From Bacillus sp. 165 (GTDB taxonomy: Bacteria > Bacillota > Bacilli > Bacillales > Bacillaceae_G), in assembly GCF_017742235.1 (NCBI RefSeq), contig NZ_JAGHKQ010000006.1:175283-239282 (forward strand): a DNA stretch of 64,000 nucleotides. The letters are read 5' to 3'. The position numbers and the translations under genes were made by a program. The notes under the pieces were generated by a model that had not been told where the DNA came from, searched no databases, and saw only the letters and a list, made by a program, of their open reading frames with translations. This document shows, piece after piece, positions 59,541 to 64,000 of the stretch. Numbering within the stretch: position 1 is the first letter of the stretch; each line of letters opens with the position of its first letter.

Positions 59541-59556
59541 ATTTTTGGTATACAAT
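59541..59556. promoter_or_regulatory. Operator site 8, upstream of the 28-residue gene
   Basis: ATTTTTGGTATACAAT, core 59548-59553 and perfect left half. It is 63 bases (six helical turns) from site 7 and ends five bases before the -35 box of the small gene. Confidence 0.7.
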
Positions 59557-59560
59557 TTTA

Positions 59561-59588
59561 TTGTTTTTCCCTATTTATATGATAAAAT
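59561..59588 (+). promoter_or_regulatory. Promoter of the 28-residue gene
   Basis: TTGTTT and TAAAAT with 16-base spacing and an extended -10 TGA just before TAAAAT. The predicted transcript would run from about 59596 to the terminator at 59737. Confidence 0.65.
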
Positions 59589-59619
59589 ACACATATAAAG
59601 CTAAGGGAGAGGGATACGA

Positions 59620-59706
59620 ATGTTTCATTATTTATTCCGATCAAAGAAAGCAGCAGAAATAGCAGAGCAAAAACTTGAGAGACTTAGGAAAATCTTAAAG
59701 TTTTAA
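59620..59706 (+). CDS. 28-residue basic helical protein
   Basis: The frame reads MFHYLFRSKKAAEIAEQKLE and then RLRKILKF. AAGGGAGAGGG lies six bases before the ATG, an extremely strong ribosome site, and a promoter, an operator and a terminator enclose it tightly, so it is probably made. The N-terminal aromatic residues and the basic amphipathic helix suggest membrane-surface or protein binding, for example to the permease divergent from it. No family is known to me. Confidence 0.7.
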   Translation: MFHYLFRSKKAAEIAEQKLERLRKILKF

Positions 59707-59708
59707 CT

Positions 59709-59737
59709 AAAAACACCTCTTCATAAGAGGTGTTTTT
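59709..59737 (+). terminator. Terminator of the 28-residue gene
   Basis: AAAAACACCTCTT / AAGAGGTGTTTTT with a CAT loop, three bases after the stop codon. Confidence 0.88.
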
Positions 59738-59758
59738 AGCTATGTCTATATTAAATCA

Positions 59759-62700
59759 TCAGTTTGCTTCTCTTTTAAAAGGCCACCAATTTGCTTTGCC
59801 AAAGCTTTTAACCATAACAGGAATAAACAACGGCAATATGACAAAAGCATATAAAAGCAAACCGATTAATACAATGGAAGCAATTTGTAATAAGGATAAC
59901 ATTCCAGACGGCATCATTGCTGCAAATGTTCCTCCTAAAATAATTACAGCCGATATAATCACTGTCCCCATCTTTTTCATGGCAAGCAGCATCGCTTCAT
60001 GTACAGATAAATTTTGATATTCATTGAAACGGTCCATAAGGAAAATACTATAATCGACTCCTAAAGCTATAAGAATTACAAATCCAAAGAATGGAACAGC
60101 CCAACTAATGCCTGTATAATCCAATATATTAACAAAAATGACTTCATTCATTGCCATTGATGTATAATAGGCTAATATTAAGGAGCCGATTAGATAGATT
60201 GGCATAATTAGAGAGCGGAACATAAAAACTAGTATAATAGAAATTCCGAATAACATAAGAACAACAGTACGAGAATAATCATTTGCTGACATAGTATTTA
60301 AGTCTTTATTTGTACTTGTAATTCCACCAACAGCCACAACTGCATTTTCTAATTTCGTGCCTTTTGTTGCCCTCTTTACAGCTTCTTTGATTTTAGGAAC
60401 TTGATCCATCGCTGCATGTGAATACGGATTTACCTTAAGAACAACGTCCATGGTCATAATTTTACGATTTGTCGACATATACGTATCCAATGCTTGCTTG
60501 AAATCAGCACTCGCTAACACTTCTTTCGGCAAGTAAAAGCCATTTGAATCCGAAGCCTCCGCTAAGCCTGATAAATACATTTGAGCGGAACCAAGGCCGT
60601 CCGATACTTGGTTTAATCCGTCTACGCTTTTATCAAGACCGTCCGTCAGTTGACTTAATTGAGCACCTAAACCGCTAAACCCATCAAGCAGCTGCTGCTG
60701 ACCTACATTGACTTCTTCTAAGCCATTTGAAAGCTTTGGCATATTAGAGGCAATTTTCCCTTGCCCATCAGCAAGCTGATTTAATCCGGCAAGCTGTTGG
60801 TCAAGACCGTCAATTAAAGCTTCTAGCCCTGACACTACATTCTGTTGTCCTGCTATCGCTTTAGAAAAGCCTATATTTGCTTGGTTCATACCTGTTGTAA
60901 TTTGTGATAATCCAACATTTAATTGATTAAATCCAGCTGATAAAGCTGGCACTTCTTGCTGAAGCGCTCCTATTGACCCTTTTATCTGTTGATACTGAGC
61001 ATCGTTTTGTAATCCGTCATATTTGTTTTCAAGATCAGTAAAGTCTTGTTGCTTAATCTGCCCTAATGATTCAGACAATGCAGATAATCCGTTGCCGATT
61101 TCACCGTATTGCGTGTTTAAATAATTTAAATTTCCTTGTATATCTTGATACCCTGTTAAAATCTCTTTATAGCTTGCAATCAGCTTTTCACTTCCTGCTT
61201 TTGCTTGTTCCAATCCATTTTTTATACTAGTAGACCCTGCTGAGCCTTGACGAATGCCATCTTCAATTTTAAAAAGATTTGTTTGAATCTCCGTTAATCC
61301 AGATTGAATAACTGATGTTCCTGAAATTAGACCGTCGATACCCTTGGATGCATTATTAATCTCCGGCTCTGATTGAGAGAGTTTATTCCCTGCTTCATCC
61401 AGCCCTTCACTAATTTTATCCAGTCCTGTTTTTCCTTCGCCAAGTCCTTCACCAAGCGTCTCTGCTTGCTTCCAAACAAAGAAATCTTCGATTGGCTCTC
61501 CAACCGGTCTTGTAACAGAACGGATATTATCGACTAAGTCTACTTTTTCCAGCTCTTGACTAATTTTTTCTACTAACCCAATATACTCGACAGAATCCAT
61601 TCTTTCATCATTTTTTACTACGATTTGTATCGGCATGGATTCACCGGGACCAAAGCTATCAGCTATAGCATTAAAAGCCTTGATTGAAGGAACATCTCCA
61701 CTTATTTCCTCCAAAGAATTAAAAGATAATTTCCCGTCATACGTTATTAAAAAAGGAACACAAACAAAAGCAACAATCAATAAGGAAATAAAAGGACGAG
61801 CGAGTGAAAATCTTCCTAAACCGGTCCAGATTTTGCTATCGCCATGCTCTAATTTTCCTTTTGAAGGCCAAAATACTTTTCTGCCTAAAACAGCCATAAA
61901 AAAAGGAACAATGGTAAATAGGGCAACTAATAAAACCGCAACCCCTACAGCTACCGCAGCAGCTGATTGATATAGCTTAAATTGAGAAAACGCAATCGCT
62001 GCAAAACCAATCATAACCGCGGCACCGCTAAAAAATACGGTACGCCCTGCATTCCGATATGTTTCGACGATGGCTTCTGCGATGCTTTCTTTTTGGGACA
62101 GCTCTTCCTTAAAGCGGCTCAACAATAAAATACAGTAATCCGTTCCAATCCCAAACAATATCGCAACTAAAAAGATTTGCGTATAACTTGAAATAGGAAA
62201 ATTAAACTTATCTACTAAAATCGAGACAATAGATTGAGAAGCCAGATACGTGATTCCGACAGTCAAAAGTGGAATAACCGGTGCTATAACAGATCTGAAC
62301 ACAAGGAGCAGAACACTTAAAATAAACACGACTGTTATCCCTTCTGTCTTTTTCAGTCCTTCTTCTGAGCTTTTCATAAGATCCTCATTGATCATCCAGC
62401 TTCCAGTATAATAATGATCCACTTTTACATTTTCTATTGTGCTGTATAATGCCTCACTAACCTCACGCGGTTGGCGGTCATTCCAATTCATGGTCACCAG
62501 CGCTAAAATAGATTTCCCGTCTTTCGATACAAGCTGCTCCTTTAAACTTTCTTCATTAAAATGTGTAAGGATTTTTTCAATGCCTAATTGAGCTTTCTTG
62601 TCTTCCAAGAGTTGTACTGCTTTTTCTGCTTGCGCAACTTCATTTTTTGTCAGCTTTTTTTCATTGTGAAAAACAAGGGCGACTTGCGTTTGTTTTCTAT

Positions 62701-62887
62701 CTCCTTCATCTGACTGTGTCTCCTTCATAATTTCTGATGCTAATGAGGAAGAATATCCTTTTGGAACATCCAATTGTCCTTTTTCACGAACAAGACCGGC
62801 CATATTAGGTGCTGTCATAAACAATCCGACAACAATAACAATCCAAGCTATAAGTATGAACCACTTACTTTTAATAATGGTACTCAT
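59759..62887 (-). CDS. MMPL/RND-family exporter with long repeat insert (YdgH-like)
   Basis: A 1042-residue membrane protein. Each half has an MMPL helix bundle (about 1-370 and 830-1040, with ILFGIGTDYCILLLSRFKEE and LIALGVDYSIFLMDRFNEY holding the proton-relay acids). Between them lies a 300-residue external region built from LxxG-type heptad-like repeats (for example DGLDQQLAGLNQLADGQGKI), similar to YhgE/Pip-type domains. It is two bases after the MarR gene, as in B. subtilis ydgG-ydgH. Probably exports amphiphilic compounds or drugs. Confidence 0.88.
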   Translation of the reverse strand: MSTIIKSKWFILIAWIVIVVGLFMTAPNMAGLVREKGQLDVPKGYSSSLASEIMKETQSDEGDRKQTQVALVFHNEKKLTKNEVAQAEKAVQLLEDKKAQLGIEKILTHFNEESLKEQLVSKDGKSILALVTMNWNDRQPREVSEALYSTIENVKVDHYYTGSWMINEDLMKSSEEGLKKTEGITVVFILSVLLLVFRSVIAPVIPLLTVGITYLASQSIVSILVDKFNFPISSYTQIFLVAILFGIGTDYCILLLSRFKEELSQKESIAEAIVETYRNAGRTVFFSGAAVMIGFAAIAFSQFKLYQSAAAVAVGVAVLLVALFTIVPFFMAVLGRKVFWPSKGKLEHGDSKIWTGLGRFSLARPFISLLIVAFVCVPFLITYDGKLSFNSLEEISGDVPSIKAFNAIADSFGPGESMPIQIVVKNDERMDSVEYIGLVEKISQELEKVDLVDNIRSVTRPVGEPIEDFFVWKQAETLGEGLGEGKTGLDKISEGLDEAGNKLSQSEPEINNASKGIDGLISGTSVIQSGLTEIQTNLFKIEDGIRQGSAGSTSIKNGLEQAKAGSEKLIASYKEILTGYQDIQGNLNYLNTQYGEIGNGLSALSESLGQIKQQDFTDLENKYDGLQNDAQYQQIKGSIGALQQEVPALSAGFNQLNVGLSQITTGMNQANIGFSKAIAGQQNVVSGLEALIDGLDQQLAGLNQLADGQGKIASNMPKLSNGLEEVNVGQQQLLDGFSGLGAQLSQLTDGLDKSVDGLNQVSDGLGSAQMYLSGLAEASDSNGFYLPKEVLASADFKQALDTYMSTNRKIMTMDVVLKVNPYSHAAMDQVPKIKEAVKRATKGTKLENAVVAVGGITSTNKDLNTMSANDYSRTVVLMLFGISIILVFMFRSLIMPIYLIGSLILAYYTSMAMNEVIFVNILDYTGISWAVPFFGFVILIALGVDYSIFLMDRFNEYQNLSVHEAMLLAMKKMGTVIISAVIILGGTFAAMMPSGMLSLLQIASIVLIGLLLYAFVILPLFIPVMVKSFGKANWWPFKREAN

Positions 62888-62889
62888 GG

Positions 62890-63348
62890 TTATTCCAACT
62901 CCCCATCTTTGATTTCTGTCAGCACTCCATTCAGCTTTTCATATATTTCAAGAAATTGCTTAATTTCTAGATCCCCAAATTTTTTAATAATTTTTTCCAC
63001 CAGCTTCTGAATTCTCTCTTCTGTTTTTACATACATTTCCTTTCCTTTATCAGTTAGCGTTAAATACACTATACGCCGATCATTTTCATCACGAGTTCGT
63101 TGAACCAGCCCTTTTTCCCACAACCTCGTAATAATGGCAGTGATAGCGCTTTTTTTCACCTGAAACACTTCTGCTAATTCTGATGATGTACAAGGTCCGG
63201 CTTGGTTTATGTACCTCAGCATATAATGCTGATCATTCGTAAGATCACTGCCGATTTGTTCTTTTACAAGAGTTTCTGCTTTATTCATTACAGAAAAAGA
63301 AACAGCAATATATCGATCGACTAAATCCTTAATATTTTCTTCACTCAT
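62890..63348 (-). CDS. MarR family regulator (YdgG-like)
   Basis: A 152-residue MarR protein with winged HTH (TSSELAEVFQVKKSAITAII, wing RTRDENDRRIVYLTLTDKG). It is the first gene of the operon with the MMPL exporter and should repress it. The palindrome at 63393-63407, 45 bases upstream, is the likely operator. The sequence and arrangement fit B. subtilis YdgG. Confidence 0.9.
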   Translation of the reverse strand: MSEENIKDLVDRYIAVSFSVMNKAETLVKEQIGSDLTNDQHYMLRYINQAGPCTSSELAEVFQVKKSAITAIITRLWEKGLVQRTRDENDRRIVYLTLTDKGKEMYVKTEERIQKLVEKIIKKFGDLEIKQFLEIYEKLNGVLTEIKDGELE

Positions 63349-63392
63349 CTTCTATTACCTCACTATTAAATGGTTCTCATGTTTAATTGTTC

Positions 63393-63407
63393 AATAGTTT
63401 AACTATT
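63393..63407. promoter_or_regulatory. MarR-type operator
   Basis: AATAGTTTAACTATT, a perfect 7-1-7 palindrome of the usual MarR kind, beside a TTGAAA -35-like element on the minus strand. Confidence 0.7.
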
Positions 63408-63516
63408 TTCAATACATACTTTATCTTTTGGCACAAGAAAAGTCAATACTTAAAAAAACGCATTCTTTTCCTTACTGATTTAGTAGTCTGCGAGACTGAA
63501 TCCAAACAAATAAAAA

Positions 63517-63545
63517 CAGACTGCCAGGATTTTCCCAGCAGTCTG
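63517..63545 (-). terminator. Terminator of ald
   Basis: CAGACTGC / GCAGTCTG with a partly paired loop, followed by T-rich sequence on the minus strand. Confidence 0.75.
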
Positions 63546-63556
63546 CTTAAGCTAAC

Positions 63557-64000
63557 TTACGCCATAACTGGCGCTTTCTCTAATAAAGCTGAAGCATTCG
63601 CATATGCTAAATCATGCGCTTCTGCAACAGCTTGATACGTTACATAACCGTCTAATGTGTTGATTCCTTTTAGTAATGCTGTGTTGTCTAAGCATGCTTG
63701 CTTATAGCCTTTGTTTGCAATTTGCACTGCGTAAGGCACTGTCACGTTTGTTAGCGCGATTGTAGAGGTACGAGGTACTGCACCCGGCATATTCGCTACT
63801 GCATAGTGAACCACACCGTGCTTATCATACGTTGGCTCATCGTGTGTTGTGATACGGTCTGTCGTTTCAAAAATTCCGCCTTGGTCGATAGCGATATCTA
63901 CTACGACAGAGCCCGGCTCCATCGATTGAATCATTTCTTCCGTTACTAGCTTCGGCGCTTTTGCACCTGGAATTAACACTGCACCAATTACTAAGTCAGA
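63557..64000 (-). CDS. ald: Alanine dehydrogenase, C-terminal part (partial)
   Basis: The 147 visible residues are the C-terminal part of NAD-dependent L-alanine dehydrogenase ([54 protein letters not shown], then [20 protein letters not shown]). The Asp of AIDQGG is a family active-site residue. The enzyme interconverts alanine and pyruvate plus ammonia and is used for alanine catabolism and in sporulation. The 5' part lies beyond the window. Confidence 0.95.
   Translation of the reverse strand, partial: SDLVIGAVLIPGAKAPKLVTEEMIQSMEPGSVVVDIAIDQGGIFETTDRITTHDEPTYDKHGVVHYAVANMPGAVPRTSTIALTNVTVPYAVQIANKGYKQACLDNTALLKGINTLDGYVTYQAVAEAHDLAYANASALLEKAPVMA

Overview
The window is chromosomal DNA of a spore-forming member of the Bacillaceae (low G+C, strong AGGAGG-type ribosome binding sites, many GTG/TTG starts, dense intrinsic terminators). 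The protein set points the same way: KtrC, DapH/YkuR, CcpC, DarB, AbbA, YkuI/J/K, FadH, YkuE, YkyA/YkyB, PatA and a KinB-type sporulation kinase. From about 0.3 to 37.5 kb many genes match the Bacillus subtilis kinA-patA-ykyB-yku-ktrC neighbourhood, broken up by insertions such as ppx-ppk and an ABC-2 exporter. Species cannot be fixed from sequence alone. I saw no rRNA, tRNA, CRISPR array, intact insertion sequence or prophage.

Layout. 0-5 kb: partial Nudix gene, ktrC, a cytochrome bd oxidase operon (cydAB) behind a textbook Rex operator, and the ykuU-ykuV peroxiredoxin/thioredoxin pair. 6-15 kb: acetyl-branch diaminopimelate genes (dapH-ykuR), ccpC, the c-di-AMP receptor gene darB, abbA, ykuK, an unlisted 48-residue zinc ribbon, ykuJ with a possible switching leader, a degenerate EAL protein (ykuI) and fadH with a FadR-like operator. 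15-26 kb: ykuE, a coat-like small protein, an ABC-2 exporter, ppx-ppk, ykyB, ykyA, a polysaccharide deacetylase, a flavin reductase and an orphan holin-like protein. 26-43 kb: a drug-efflux/PadR operon, a DUF2089/SHOCT-like operon, a MerR-HTH protein with seven 18-residue repeats, a KinB-like kinase, patA, an intracellular pullulanase and a thiolase. 44-46 kb: truncated hemoglobin and a deletion scar joining the front of a Vpr-type protease gene to the tail of a TPR-protein gene.

The most interesting part is 46.8-59.7 kb. A TTTGGTATACCAAA-like operator occurs eight times there, always between genes and usually just downstream of a likely -10 box. The sites front (a) a 2Fe-2S ferredoxin / Cys-rich mini-protein / two-gene CHR anion transporter operon, (b) a DUF108 dehydrogenase, (c) an operon of a heme-oxygenase-like diiron oxidase candidate, an aldehyde dehydrogenase, a DUF336 protein and an FCD-type GntR regulator, (d) a creatininase-family amidohydrolase plus a transporter, (e) a 111-residue orphan beside a second ferredoxin, (f) a second transporter and (g) a 28-residue protein on its own short transcript. 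I infer a GntR-controlled catabolic system that imports a small (probably carboxylated, nitrogen-containing) compound, opens an amide, oxidises it with a ferredoxin-supported diiron enzyme and handles the aldehyde product. The substrate is unknown to me.

The right end holds a MarR/MMPL exporter operon (YdgG/YdgH-like) and the 3' part of alanine dehydrogenase.
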